A stretch of 64,000 bases of DNA from Carettochelys insculpta. Its lineage: Eukaryota; Chordata; Testudines; Carettochelyidae. The DNA lies in contig NC_134137.1 in assembly GCF_033958435.1 (NCBI RefSeq), forward strand, positions 228,511,501 through 228,575,500, written 5' to 3'. Both the position numbers and the translations under genes were made by a program. The notes under the pieces are model-generated. The model did not search any database and was not told where the DNA came from. It was given only the letters and a program-made list of their open reading frames with translations. Positions 23,605 to 36,465 of this stretch are shown here, one piece after another. Every line of letters starts with the position of its first letter. Within the stretch, counting starts at the first letter, position 1.

Positions 23605-23691
23605 CCAATCAAGTGCTGCAAGCTGCTCTGCCTGGGCCAATCCGTAACCCAACCGCGGGGCAGCCATGCGCCGGACCCACCGCTGACCAAT
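23605..23691 (+). promoter_or_regulatory. Cluster of three CCAAT boxes
   Basis: CCAAT occurs at 23605-23609, 23637-23641 and 23687-23691, all on the plus strand (spacing 32 and 50). Clustered CCAAT boxes are typical NF-Y sites in TATA-less CpG promoters. NF-Y binds in either orientation, so they fit a leftward transcript. Confidence 0.55.
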
Positions 23692-24844
23692 CAGATACAG
23701 AGAACCTGGGGACTCGTACAGGCGGCCAACAATTTAGGTTGCACAAAACAGGAACTGCGAGGGATTGACAAGACGGGGAGCCAGTGAGGAAGAGGAATAG
23801 GGAGAGGAGGGCGGCAATATTCGTTAAAGGAGACGCTGAGGGAAAAGCGCTCGGAAACCTTCAGGGACTGTACATCTGCCAGAGGCTGCCCCTCTCATCC
23901 CCAAAAATGCAAGGGCGCGAGTTCCCTTGCACCCTAGTGCTCCGTCAGGCACGCAGCTAGCCCTCTGCAGAGGTCTTCCTAGGATTAGCGCAGCTCCTGT
24001 GTAGTTGTAGCTAGCGTTACAAGACTACGCAGACGACACTAGTGAAGCGAGTATATACCAAAGTGTCACACCGTGACTTGTGTACAAGAGTGAGAAAGTA
24101 AGCGAACTTTCGGCACCAGTCCGCTGACACACTTTCGTATTTTTAGGTCTAAAGCAAGTAGTTTTTAAGTGATAGGAAACTTGAAAGAAACCAGCCGCTT
24201 GAAAGGGGTACAGGAGTGTGGGGAGGCTGAGCGCTACTGCCCTAGATCTTTGTTTCCCCAAGCTTCTCTGGGAAGCTAGGACCTGAGCTAGGAGGGGAGC
24301 AGGAGATCCTTCCTGCCATGGGCTTCCCCCTGGAAAAGGAGGATGCTGTTCTCTGCTGGGCTTTTTGGATTTGGCTTTTCCATGGACGGACTCACCTGCA
24401 TCTAGGTATCACACTAACTCATTACACTACATTGGTTGACATTCAACCTCCAAAAGGGGTGCCATCTTTGTAATTACGTTGTGGAGAGCAAGGGGTTCTG
24501 GAATGGGGATCTGGGGCTTTCCCCTCTATTCCTAAAGATTTAACACGTTCTGCAGTATGTGAGAATCCACAGCCACCTCTCAGACGGTCGCTTACATATT
24601 CACGTGAGCCTGTGAGATTCCCCGCCCCCCAAAATTACAGATGTATTTTAGAATATAAACTTTTACAAATATAGTCACACATTTAAACATGACATCTGAT
24701 GGAGAATTTACCATATTCCTAGGTAAGGTGGTTCGTGTGAAAAATGTGCACCCTATTTCCAATTTGAAATTGACTAACAAATTTTAGTCCTTGACTCTTG
24801 TTATATATTTGTTAGATTAAAAAGTCTTTTATTAGAAGAAATCT

Positions 24845-24925
24845 TCTGCATGCATAAGTACTTACAGACAGAGATCAAGGCGTCTTTTAAAGTTCTTGTT
24901 GACCTAACTAGAATAAGTGCACACC
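24845..24925 (-). mobile_element. Possible small CR1 fragment
   Basis: AAGTACTTACAGACAGAGATC followed by a CTTTTAAAGTTCTTGTTGACC-like stretch resembles the antisense CR1 3' region 'TACTTATAGACTGTGATCAAG...CTTAACCTTCTCTTTG'. Short and divergent. Confidence 0.35.
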
Positions 24926-26772
24926 CCCTTTAAGGACTATAGCTCCCAAACTGCTGGGGGCCTTAAAGAGACCAAGACACAGCAACAGGTTCAAGTAACT
25001 TTTACAAACTAGGCCCACAAACAGCTTATGCTCCAAAATATGTGTTAGTCTATAAGGTGTTACAGGACTTCTTGTTGGTTTTTAAGTAGAGTGATAGAAT
25101 AATCAGCTCTGTAAAATTAGTTTCTTCCTAACTAATTAGGTTTTATCAGAGCATGATGGTATCTAGCCCTTCCAAACTGATTTCTAACATCCTTACAATT
25201 ATAACTCTGGGGGTTTTCAGTAACAATATAAAATATCAGCATTTGCTAAGCTGTTAACCTCAAGGGTATCTTGGAGCAATGAGATCCACATGTTATTTAT
25301 GCACTGTGTGGAAAAAGTATATTTTTTAAAACTCAATTGAATATTTTTCTGTGTTAACATGAGCTAGTATGAATCCACGTGCCCACTGCCAGCCTATTTT
25401 ATCTATGCAATTAATTATGGGTGCTGTTATGTGAAGTCCTAAATCCTCTCTGAAGTAAGCAGCCCAAACTTTTTCAAATTTCTCTTGACAAGGAAGCACA
25501 CACATTGCTGTATGAGCAATTGTAAAACATAAGAGGCCAGATCATGTTATAATTTTTATCTTGTGCCCAACCTCACCTCCCAGTTAAAATCAAATGTACC
25601 ACCTACGACAAAGCAGGAATTTTTATGAAGCCTAGGTGTGCCTCAGTTTGTCCTATATACATTACCACATGGTGTGTAGAAAAGGATCGTTTACTAGCAG
25701 GGCAAGATAAGACATACGTCTGAATCATGCCTAGCTGTCTGGATTATAGGTAGAGCCTTGTAAATCTGTGACTAATTCTTTATATTGGCAGACCACGTTC
25801 GAGGAGCACAGCTCAGAAGTGGATATAAATTTTGTATTGCCACAGGCTTCTAATCATATACCTCCTATTTCAGTGGCACTCTTGAGAAGTCAAAGGCAGA
25901 TCCAATTGTACAGTTACTAACACTTAGAAAACAATGACCATAAATTGTCCCCCCTCTCCAGGCAGCTGTTGCATCACCTAAAAGTCCAGCAACTCTGCAG
26001 ACAAATTTTCATCTATGCACTAGAAGCATTTGCTTTATCAGCAGCTGACAAAGCATTGTTTACACTAGTACCTGCCACTGCAAAGCTTTAGTCCTTGGAG
26101 GGGTTGGAGAGGGGGGTGGGAGTATTAAGCAAGAGTGAATCACAAAGGTTACTCAATTGCCTATGTGGACAGAGCCCTGGAAGCAGAGCTCAATGACCCA
26201 CGGTTTGGCCACCCTTGCTATATACAGTACACATGTGTATACAGATATCCCTCCTGTGAGGCACCACCTGATAGCATGCCACTGAGGATGCAATGCAGAT
26301 ACAGATAAGCATCTGATCGGTGACCTCCACAAACTGATTCTTGGGGATGTGGATCCAAATCTTTGAATCCACACAGGGTTTGAGGTAAAAGGACTAAGGG
26401 GGTTGAACATGCAGCAACATCAGCAGTCAGACAATATCATAACTTGTGTTTCCTAATTCCCATGGCTATGACCATCTCACTGCAGGCTTACTGGATGGTC
26501 TGTCAATTACAGCAAAATCATGTAGACCTCAGATGCCTGCTTCCTTCTCTTTATTTTTATTTTGAAGTCATTGATGGCTGTCTAAGCAAGACACATACCC
26601 TTCAACTGTGCTGTATTTTGGGTGAGAGCCGCAAAGATACACCTACAAAACGAATTGGATAAGATGAGCACAATGGATTTGCTTGTGTGGGGGAGGGGCT
26701 TATTACCGCATGCAACAAAGATTGCAGTCCTCAGGTGACCAATTTAGCAGAAGTGATGAGAACAGTCTAGAC

Positions 26773-27318
26773 CAGTGTTTCCCAAATGGTGTTCCGTGGA
26801 ACCCCAAGGTTCCATGAAGTGAAAATAAGGGTTCCATGAGAAAATTCCATTACAAGATCTGACTCCTCTATGGCGCCCTGCCCTACAGCCACTGAAATAG
26901 TAGAACTAAATTTAATTGGTTTAAAGGCTAGCAGGAGGGATCCAGCCATTAAAACAACTGAATTTAGTTCCATTATTTCAGTAGTGGCAGGGCAGGGAGC
27001 TGCAGAGACCCCTCACTCACCCTGCTACACGAGCAGGCACACCCCTCTGGTGGGAGTGGCTCAGCTCACCCCTGCTAGTTTAACACCTTCATGCTAACCT
27101 TCCTTCTGCTGGGTGCATGTGGCCACCTAGTGTAGGCTCCCCAGCCAGTGCCATGGATGGGCGAGTCCCAGGGGCTGGTTTGGTGTGGAGGTGGGTAAAG
27201 CTTGGAGATAGGGGGGTGGGTTTGGGGGCCCAAGGAGGGCAGAGCCTGGTAATAGGGTTTTGCAAAATCCTTTTGCATTTAAAAGGGTTCCCTGGCCAAA
27301 TAAAATTGGGAAACACTG
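26773..27318. mobile_element. hAT-type MITE, 546 bp
   Basis: The ends are CAGTGTTTCCCAAATGGTG and AAATTGGGAAACACTG. The flanking 8-mers GTCTAGAC and GCCTAGGG are a decayed duplication. The left approximately 100 bp match 10120-10220 closely, while the interior is different and G/C-richer. Confidence 0.8.
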
Positions 27319-28099
27319 GCCTAGGGACATGTTCCACCAATGGCCCACAATAGACCTCTGATGCCATGCCCCACCTCCCTACCCCCTATCTGGTGGTGGG
27401 AGAGCACAGCTGAGGAGCCTGAGATGACAGCAGTATATGGCACATATTTGCCAGCTTGTGGTGTGACCAGAGCTCTAAGTGCTAATCCTGATAAAGCTGT
27501 GCCCCAGTAGCTCAGCTGAAACATTCTATGCACTGATCACAGAAGCCTGGCACACCCCACTGCAGAACCAGAAACAAAGTCCAGTTAATTCCGACTACTG
27601 CTTTTGGGAGCAAGTTACCTTGTGACAAGACAGGTGGCTGCAAGCAGGGCAAGTCTCATATGTAAGTTACATTGGTACTACTCAACCCATTGCCAGTTTA
27701 ACTCAAAAAGATTAGATGGAAATTCTGAAAGCAGGTAATTTTAATGGGGGAATTTGCGATCATGTCTGCTTGCACAAGATTTTTCAGCCCACTGTGTCTG
27801 TGCACATACCTTTTAGAGTACTATGGAAAAATTGAAGTTACGCAGAAACTGCAACAGAAGCTTAACTCTGCTGCAGCTCCTGAGGCGGCGTATTTAACTT
27901 TTTGGGATAAAGTTACTTTGTAGGTCAGCATTGCAGAGATGTAGTAAGGAAACATACTGCAAATGGCCGTTCCATTTATAGTGCTTAGAGAGTATCTCAT
28001 AACCTTATATGAATTAATGGATCTTCAACAAAACAAAACCACAAAACAGAAACCAAGATAAGGTAAGTTTTGACCCTTTCTAGACAGTACCTGGAAGTA

Positions 28100-28413
28100 T
28101 AGGCTGAATCTCTAATCTGGCATCTGACCAGTGCTGAACAAGAGAATTTGCTGGACCACAGGAGGTCAATCTTGTCTAGCACATTACCAACACTTGCAGT
28201 ACTTACTGGGCTCTAAGATGACATTTACGGGTAAATTTCAGCTCAATAACAGCACAGAGCATGAAAGCCAGCACTGGTAGCTACAAACAAACTTTATGGG
28301 ACTGCAGGACACTTGGTCACACCTGTGATAAGTGGTCGTCCGGCTAACTAAAATCATGCTGGATTACAGATGCTAGTGGACAAGAGAGTGAAGGAGTGGA
28401 GGGGTTCAACCTG
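28100..28413. mobile_element. Tc1/mariner-type MITE (CAGGTT ends), 314 bp
   Basis: The left end is TAGGCTGAATCTCTAATCTGG. The inverted right end is GGAGGGGTTCAACCTG. TA lies on both sides (28098-28099, 28414-28415). Same family as 18201-18535. Confidence 0.75.
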
Positions 28414-28617
28414 TACTATTGATGAAATGCCACTGGCTCTTTTAGAGAGGACATGACTAACAATCCTAATGAAACCTCTTAATACTACCAATCTCAAATC
28501 AGTCTGATTTCATTTCCTAGGGTAAGGTTATGGTAATGAACCGAGTCCAACACCACATTTGCCACCTACAGCATCTTACATCTCTTGCGCTGTCATTTAA
28601 GATCAAAATATAGCCCC

Positions 28618-28633
28618 GGGGGGGGGGGGGGGG
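28618..28633. repeat. Poly-G tract (16 G)
   Basis: An uninterrupted G run after TAGCCCC. Long G runs are prone to assembly error. Confidence 0.8.
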
Positions 28634-29488
28634 CACCTTTCGGCACGCTGCCCATCAGAATAATCTGCTTGTGGGCTGCAACACATTTTGTTTTCCCTTA
28701 CTTCCACGGTCGCAGTTTCCCACAGCTCCAAGCACATCCCTGCAGCCCGCACCACTTCTTGCAATCCCCATTGGCTGGAAAAGCAAACCACAGTTACAGG
28801 GAGCTGTGGGAGGCTGTGCCTATGTAAACAAAATTTCTTTCAGCCTGCAAGCAGCTTACCCAGATGGGCCGCATGCTGAAGGCTGCCAACCCTGGATTTA
28901 GCCCAACTTTAAAAAACAAAAGGTTTGGTGGATTTTCAGCTACTTTTGGAGGCTACAGAACCAAGTGTAGGCAAAAATCCTTGTCATAAACTCCAAGTTA
29001 TGGTACTACAACAGCATTTGAATTGTGCTTGCCAATTTGCTTGCAGGGTTATATATTTATAATGTAACATGGATGAAAGGCAATTTAAAGTCAATAAAAA
29101 AGTTAATTTAAACAAACCAACAAAAATTGGTTTGGGTGAATCAGAACATTTGTTTTTATAATTTCAAAAATGTTTCAGTTTTTTCTTTTGTTGACAGTGA
29201 ATCAGTTTATTAAGACATTAAATACATAGTTTCAAATCAAAAGTTGAAATTTTTCATTTGCAGAACAAGATCTTCTGATATCAAAATCTTTTCAACAGTT
29301 TATTTTTATACAGTTTTGGCTTTGTTGAACTGGCATTTTTCAGCAGCATTTTGGCAAAAAACACTGCTGACCAGCTCTAGCAAACGGCACTATGACCTAG
29401 ATGAGGCCTGAAGATTTGAGCCTTTAGTTTGATATGCTGCCTTATTCGTCACCTTCAAAACAGATTCAGTGCACTCGCTGTAGCCTAA

Positions 29489-29779
29489 GGCCAGATCTAC
29501 ACTAGGGGAAAAAGCTGAGCTAAGATACGCAAGCCAGCCATGAGATGATCCTAGCTGCAGTCAACATACCTGAGGCTGAAGAAATTCAGTCTCAGAGGGC
29601 AGTCAACAGGAGACACTCCTGTTAACTTCCCTCACTCAAGGCAACTAACTGCAAGGAGTACTGGGCTTAATGGGGGTGCTCCCAGAGTTCTATTTAGGGG
29701 TCCATAGTAGGCACACTAAATTGAATCCCAGAAGATCGACCTCCAGCACACTCACCCCATAATAAGTATAGATAAGCCC
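29489..29779. mobile_element. Harbinger-like MITE, 291 bp, TSD TAA
   Basis: The ends are GGCCAGATCTACACTAGGGG and the inverted AAGTATAGATAAGCCC, flanked by TAA on both sides (29486-29488, 29780-29782). The TAA duplication is that of PIF/Harbinger elements, as for the autonomous copy at 40830. Confidence 0.75.
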
Positions 29780-30259
29780 TAAGACAACTTAATTGCACAA
29801 GCACAGGATACTGCTTATATGGCATTTCACATAGGAAGAGCAACTGTGGGTTCTTCACAATCTGCAACAGCTGACAATTATTTTCCAGAGATAGATTTTG
29901 TAGGTTAAACACTAAACCAACATGTTTTGTGTTGATGCCTCCCTCCTTGTGCAGCATCACAGAAGTAGATCAGCTGAAAATGTCCACAATTGCTCTTGCT
30001 CCACAGAAGACAAGGGATTTCAAGGAGTGACCCTAGATTTTGGAAAAACCACTTTCCCATAGTCACACATGGTAATCATCATGCTGATCCATACCAGGAT
30101 TCATGACACTCAACTTGTTGAAGATCATCAGGACAGGAAAGCTGCATGCATGGCCTGTGAAGCACCTGGGTAAAACCCCACATCTGATTCCAGACGGAAC
30201 AAGGAATGATGGAAAACAAAGCTAAGTTGCAAGAAATCCACAAGACAAATCAAAAATGA

Positions 30260-33200
30260 CACAACTCCAATAGTGCACGTTTATTCTGAACAGTATTTTT
30301 AAAAGTTTTAACTTTCAAGAGTTTGAGAAAAACAAAACATGCTCCTGATGTACAAAGGCAATGATTTAGAGTAAAAATGGACTGTTTTATTTGTAAAGAA
30401 TGTGATTACCCCTGCAATTTAAAAGTTGTAACATTAATGATGCATGTGTAAGCTTCACAATGCACCTGCACATTCAGACAAAGTCCTAATTAAGAGACAT
30501 GGGCAATCTTAGCCAGATTCAGTATGAGGCAGTTGCAGATTCCAGAGAAACATCCAAGTCAGCACACACATTACAAGACCGATTCTCTGCATAATTGCTG
30601 ATCTTGGATCACAGAACAGGAGGAGAATGCAATGGTGGGGGTTTTCGGGGTTTTTTTGGTTCAAATTTACTAGACATCACAGTGCACCATCAAAAGTTAA
30701 CAAAATATCACTTGTTTGTTTTAGCTGTAACAGCATGTCATGTTCGGTTGGCAGGCTTAACTATTAACTGCACCATGTAAACGCAGCCCATTTGTGTATA
30801 CAAAAAAGAAAACAAAAAAACAAAAAACAAACAAAAAAAAAAACCCACAAAACCCCACTCAATTTCCACAAAACAAGGAACATTCTTCTGGGAGGTTCTT
30901 TTCTCTTGCCCCCATATTACAGTTTTCTGAACGTCTCTTTATAAAGGACATTATCTTTATGGTTCAACTGATGGATGACATCTCTCTACAGTAGGGTAAG
31001 AACAACTTGAATGTACACCATCTGCACCAGGGTAAAGTTGAGAGTCTACAATTTTTGCCTGCAATCTCTTCATCCAGAAAACAAGAGCTGGTGATTAGAA
31101 ACAACTTTTAAATAGCTGTTAAATAGCATATGCTGTTATTTTCAAGATAATGGGAGGTATTGCTGCAGTCACATTAGAAATAATAAATCTGCTGCAAATT
31201 CATACTCAACACTATTCCAGTGTCTCTTACTCACAGCACTGAGATAAATTCTCCTCCCACACCCAGTAGTCTGGGTACACCACTGTTAACACAACCATTT
31301 GGTAGTAAGAACTGCCGCCTTTCATTTTTCCATGTACAAGGTGCAGCTTTTGAAGAGGTTTTAGGTTAAAACGTGTGTGCTTAAGAGTACAAAAAACCGT
31401 ATTCCAAAACAGTTTGATAAAAGGAGCCTTGATTTCTGGCTTCTCCCCTTTCCACTTCCTATAAAGTATTTAGTTAGAAGTTAGTGAGGCTGGTTTGCTG
31501 TGGAATGGGAGTTCTAAGAATTGTTTTGAGAGAGACATTCATAGAATGATGGCAGCCCAGAGTGAAAAGGGATAGACAAACCAAGCAAGTCCAGACACCA
31601 GGCTCATTTATGCTTGTGAATCCTGCATGAAAACTGCCTGCAAACCAGCTTGCTTTATGGAAGCCTAATGGGAAGTCCTGAAAAGCTCACCCTGTGCTCA
31701 CCTGCCCAACCCAAACACTTACCTGTTAATTCTAGAAGAATCAAGAGCACTTGGATTGGCACAAAAAACAGCTATGGTCTGAAATACAGCTGTGCTGCAT
31801 GAACACTCTCCAGTGAAATATTCTCTCCCTCTTAGTCCTGTCCAAGAAAACCATGTTGGCACTGGAGGAACTAATTGTGCTTCAATACTATGTCTCCTAG
31901 AAAGGTGCTAAAACTGCCTCCCATAATCAATGTAGGCACAGTCTAACTATGCTACAAAGCTTAAAAAACTAGCTGATCTGTGGCCAAGGAAACACTGTCA
32001 ACTCTTTTTTTTAGCTAGAGTCCTCCAGAGCGTGATATGAGCATAATTCTACCATCAAGATTCAACTAGTGTGAACCCAGAAACTGAAGTTGATGAGCAG
32101 TTATCCAGTTCAGCCTCAATGTATTCCAAAAAGCTAACTGCAGTAACCTCTGTGCATCTTGTGGTGAGTAGTGATAGTTCTGGGGTTGTCTATATTTGAC
32201 ACCAGGGAACTAAGCTCCATAATACAGGATAAGACATCTGTTCCTGCCTTATTCTCAATTCTTCCCAATACCCCCATCACCAAAATCATTTGTTTCCCAT
32301 GTCAGCCTCAGAGCCAACAGCACCCGCTCATCAGAAGATATATACTGCTATATGCATCACAGGTTGGAGACTTTTGAAGAGCAGCTACATTTTAAAGAAT
32401 ACTAATCGCAAAGGAATACAGTTTCGTCTCAGTCTGGGTGATGGGGCAGGAAGGCCAGTTTCAATTTGTTGCTTTTCCCAGAGCCTTGGAGGAATCTCTT
32501 AAGTCAAGATGGTATGTAAATGCTGGCAACAGTGTGCACAAGGCAGCACTGAAATTCATGCAAATGAAGCATGGAAGGATGCAAAGCAGAGATCAGTAAA
32601 AAGTTTACTGTAGTTTTTGTGTTACACTACTAGGAAGAAACCAGTCAGCCAGCCTACTTTCAAAATCTCACAAGATGTTGCAGTATGAGCTGCTTTATCT
32701 GGTGCTCCATGAAACACCTTTTCACAAGAGAACTGCATCGCTGGCTGGTTGGAGAAAAGTGTTCAGAATTCAAAGAGCCGTTCTTGATCTCTTCAGTACT
32801 CACAGAGCATATAATCTCAGCAACCCAAGCCTAGCCCAAAACATTTAGTTTCCCCTCTCATTTTAATGCCTGGTTCCTCCACCCTTGCTCCAATCCCATG
32901 TTTCTTTGTTGCCACAGGTTTGGCAGCCCAAGCTCCAAACTAACACTTGGACACGGGCACTTGCCTTACAAGCGACGTGGACATGGTGTTTACAGTCCTT
33001 TCTATTCCAATACACGGGAATTCAGTTTGTTGCTTTTCTCAGAGGCTTGGAGGAATCTCAAGTGTGAGTCCCAGAGAGTTTGACTTGTTCTTAAAACAAG
33101 GACCTCACTCAGTATACATGTTTTTTGCAAGGCTCTTCTTTCTCATGTTGTGTTTAGCTCTTACCCTTGGCAAGAGTCTGGGGGACATGGAGTAGAATGA

Positions 33201-33864
33201 ATGGTGATGGTAGCTGAAAAGGAAGAAGCTAAAACCCACTCAATCTTTTTTAGATCAATCAAGGAATGTAGCACCAACTGCAATAACAACTTTCAGCCCA
33301 GGCACAATAAAGGTGCTGGTAAATCAGCCTGCTCTGTCAGCAAGAGATGGAGAAAAAGTCAAACAAAAGTATTTGAAAAGATTAAACATTCTGGGGGTGG
33401 GGCAATCTGGGAAAGTTAGAAGAGAGAAGAGGGACAAGAGAACAGCCAAAACAAAGTTTGCGCATATTTCAGGGGCTATTAAAAAAACAAACTGGTATTG
33501 CAGAACTCAAAAGGACAAGATATTGCTTTTCCTTTCAATACACAGATCTTTTTAGGCCCTGTATTTCAGTGTGAAAGCATGAGATAAATCACTCTCTGAA
33601 GGAACTTAACCTCAGGAATGCCGACCTAAATCCTCCACACCTCAAATTAAGGAGATCTGTACACCTCTTCCCATTCTGTTAAACAGAAAGGAGAGCTAAA
33701 AAACCCAAAACATGATTGGACAATCCTTGGAAAAAGCATTGAATTTTGTTGGAGAGAGGCAAGAAAAAATAAGATGAAGGGAAGGGAGCAGGGAGAAATC
33801 AACAGGCCTCTCTTTCCTTATTTGGCGACAAGCAAGTGCAAGAAAGTGTTCATTGGGGTTTTGT
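30260..33864 (-). other. NAA50: NAA50 3' UTR (right end firm, left end estimated)
   Basis: This begins right after the NAA50 stop codon. The left end is placed at a minus-strand AATAAA (30280-30285) followed by a G/T-rich stretch. The 3.6 kb contain none of the transposons that crowd the rest of the window, as expected for a transcribed, constrained UTR. An A-rich simple tract lies at 30798-30850. Another AATAAA lies near 30385, so shorter isoforms are possible. A 38-bp segment occurs twice (32461-32498, 33022-33059). Confidence 0.5.
30280..30285 (-). promoter_or_regulatory. NAA50: Candidate NAA50 polyadenylation signal (AATAAA)
   Basis: TTTATT on the plus strand is AATAAA on the minus strand. 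The minus sequence downstream (TGGAGTTGTGTC) is G/T-rich, as a cleavage element should be. Confidence 0.45.
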
Positions 33865-34045
33865 TCAGTTGTCGGTCTTTTGCACATCTGCATTCTGGCC
33901 AAGACAAGGGGCTTTGAGGTTTTTCTGCAGGACATGAGCATCTGCTGGCTCTATCCTCTTGTAATAGTTTTTCTTCGTCTCAATGATCTCAAAGCCAAAC
34001 TTTCTGTAGAAGTCGATTGCTGACTCATTGCTGATCTGGACATGC
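33865..34045 (-). CDS. NAA50: NAA50 terminal coding exon (exon 5)
   Basis: This is the last coding exon of N-alpha-acetyltransferase 50, the catalytic subunit of NatE, which acetylates protein N termini (Met followed by hydrophobic residues) and supports sister-chromatid cohesion. It encodes the end of Leu111 and residues 112-170: His112 and Tyr124, reported as active-site residues in human NAA50, then YRKFGFEI, the YY pair at 138-139, and the tail ending [11 protein letters not shown] before TGA (33865-33867). The acceptor is CCCCAG|GC on the minus strand. The exon joins exon 4 in phase (TT|G). The tail LKAPCLGQN appears one residue longer than the human form, making 170 rather than 169 residues; the comparison is from memory. 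Confidence 0.97.
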
Positions 34046-34239
34046 CTGGGGCACATAGGAGGATAGAGAAAAAGACATCAGCATTTTCTGCAGTATAAAA
34101 TGTAGCCTACACATCCCAAAACTGTATACTAAAGGATACTGAGTATGACTGAAGTGAGGGGATAATACTGTAGACACAACTGGGTGCTGTGGTCTAAAAG
34201 AGCACAGAAATGAGAATTAGGAACTTCTGACATCTAATC

Positions 34240-34405
34240 CTGTGCTAACACTATTTCTTTCAAGACATTTGGCTAATCACTCAACTCCCCATCTCTGTTT
34301 TCCCACCTGTAAAATAAACCTAATGCTTCTCTTGAAAGCATTGTTGTGGGGATCAATGAGATAGCATGTAAAGTGCTTTGATAATCCGAAAAGTTAAGGT
34401 TAACA
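34240..34405 (+). mobile_element. MIR SINE
   Basis: The sequence follows the MIR core and 3' region: CATTTGGCTAATCACTCAAC, then TTTTCCCACCTGTAAAATAA, then GTTGTGGGGATCAATGAGAT and GCATGTAAAGTGCTTTGA. It lies in NAA50 intron 4. MIRs are ancient amniote SINEs. Confidence 0.85.
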
Positions 34406-36465
34406 TTATCTGCTCAGCAGCTTCAAGCTGCCTTGAAATGGAAGTGGCAGATATTTTGTGAAATGTAACAATACAATCTAGTTTTAGTGGAAACACTCCT
34501 GCAGTTCAATTCTTTACCTTCCTTCAGTAACATACTCTAAGCACTAGAGTTTAAGATAAGGCTTATCCATGGCGATCATGCCATGGATCCTACCAAAACA
34601 CAAGAGTGTTCTGATAGTATTAACACATGCCTGGACACAATCCACACCAGCAAGGCTCTTTAACTGTGGTTGAGGCTTTATGTTACAGCACCTTCCCTTC
34701 AACACAACATAGACAGATTCTGTGGGTTTACTGGAACATTTCTGCCTGATCTTTACGGTTTCACGAAACTTAGGAGCACGAACTCTTAGAGGTGGTGGAA
34801 AATCCAGCAAAACAGCCTCTAGTTTGTTTTTTTTAAAAACAGCTAGGGGACTTTATTTCTGTCAAGGGCCTTAAAGGAAATCTGTATTTCAACTCCTGCT
34901 GTCTCAGTAGTATCCGTTAAATAAATGTTTTCAGAGTTCAGACGACACTCCAGATATTTGTGGATTAAGATGCTTTAGTACATGGGGACATCTCAGACCC
35001 ACAGGAGGGACTGTAGCAAGGTTCTAGATGGGTTGCCACACCAAGGGCAAGATCGACCCATCACAGGGCCCTGGCCTAGGCAACTATAACTTTTCCCATC
35101 CTGTGGCAAAGGAGAGGTCTGGTGGTTCAGAGAGTAAGCCAAATATGAACTCACCATGCAGCTATGGCTCCTGTCCTCTCCCAGCTCCAGAATCGGCAAC
35201 CTCATGCATCAGGCTGCAATGCTTGGAGCAGAGAGTCAGGCCTAGCCTGGTGGGACAGGAGCCACCACAGTCAGGTGAGTTGCTCTCCAAACATTTCCAC
35301 ACCACACCCCAGGGCATCCCTTCTGCAGCAGGGCTAGGTCTGGGGATGCCATGACAGGGAGAAGGGTGCATCTATGTGGGTCACAATGACAGATAAAATA
35401 TAGTTGTTGGGCTGTCTTAGTAAAAAGTTTGGGAGCCACTTGCTTTCGCATATCACGGTGCTAAATGATAATGTGTAACTAATGGAAAAAAGGCAGAACC
35501 CAGTCTCAGGTGCAGAGATGGTCAATGTCCAAGAGAGAATTTCACAACTTGTGACTTAAGACCATGTTTTTAAAACTATGTTTCCTCAAGTTAGGAACCT
35601 AAATTTGAAGATGTTGATCCAAGTGCCAGCAAAATCAAGAATATGGCCACCCCTGACAGATATTTGGCGCGCCCATCTTTGCCAGCTTTTCATCTCCCAT
35701 CCTAGAAGAGTACTTTGGCAGGTGGAAAGAAAGATTATGTACCCCTCCTTCCCTTTCAGGTACAGCAGCAAACATTTAAGACTGGAAGACTAATATGCGC
35801 ACTACTGTAGCATCTAAATTTGAAAAAAGAGAAGAACTAGTGACAATTAACAAATGTTTAATAATGAGTCTAAGTCACTAATTCTGAGGGGAAAGAGCGG
35901 GAGCACTTCAGTTAGTTTGGAAACAAGCTCCAATACAAGAGTTGCCCTCTGTCAGTCTTTATTAACCTGAGTCGGCATGGTAAACTTCTGAGAATTATCC
36001 CTTCTTAAGGTCTTTGCTTCAGCTTCCTGCTGACACAGTACTGGGCGTGGGGACTGACAAACCCACTGTGAGATACGAGCTTGTTAAACACTCCACGCAC
36101 TAGGGTCTTCAACAGTCCTGGTGGGGGTTCAAGATGCTAGTCAACTATTCTGAAGCAGAGGATTGAAAGCACACTTTCTAGTGATCTGGTGCTTTAATGT
36201 ACATGAAGCATCAGTAAAGACGCTTACTATCGGTGATAGTTTATATAGGTTTGTAGCATTCCCTTCTGTAAGGAGAGGGAATATATCAGTGTGGCAGATG
36301 TTTATTTCTTTTTACTTGAGTACTGATTGGCTTGGCTATTCTTTTGCGATGGGATCACCTTTGACCCATCATTCCATAGCAACTGAAACAAATGATATTG
36401 TGCCCTTCTCACTCTCCTACAGTGCCCCTTCCAGACCCAGGAGAACAAGAATGTCATTTACTTAC

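Larger units (their letters stand above)
22910..23960 (-). promoter_or_regulatory. CpG island promoter, probably of USF3
   Basis: This is the only extended GC- and CpG-dense stretch in the window outside transposons, and it has no repeat signature. It contains three CCAAT boxes and two consensus minus-strand donors, so the likely transcript runs leftward. In human the neighbour of NAA50 on the same strand is USF3, whose 5' exons are non-coding; that is the basis for the gene name. Open frames inside it are GC-rich chance frames. Divergent transcription cannot be excluded. Confidence 0.6.
23961..30259. other. Presumed intergenic region between NAA50 and the CpG-island gene
   Basis: Between the CpG island and the likely NAA50 poly-A site I find only the repeats listed separately. 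I recognise nothing in 25090-26760, 27330-28090, 28640-29480 and 29783-30250, except that GGCTGCCAACCCTGGATTTAG near 28885 resembles a hAT right end. Confidence 0.5.

Noticed and set aside
23140..23787. 215-codon plus-strand open frame in the CpG island
   Set aside because: GC-rich DNA has few stops, the protein is low-complexity Pro/Ala/Arg/Gly, and the splice donors in the island are on the minus strand.
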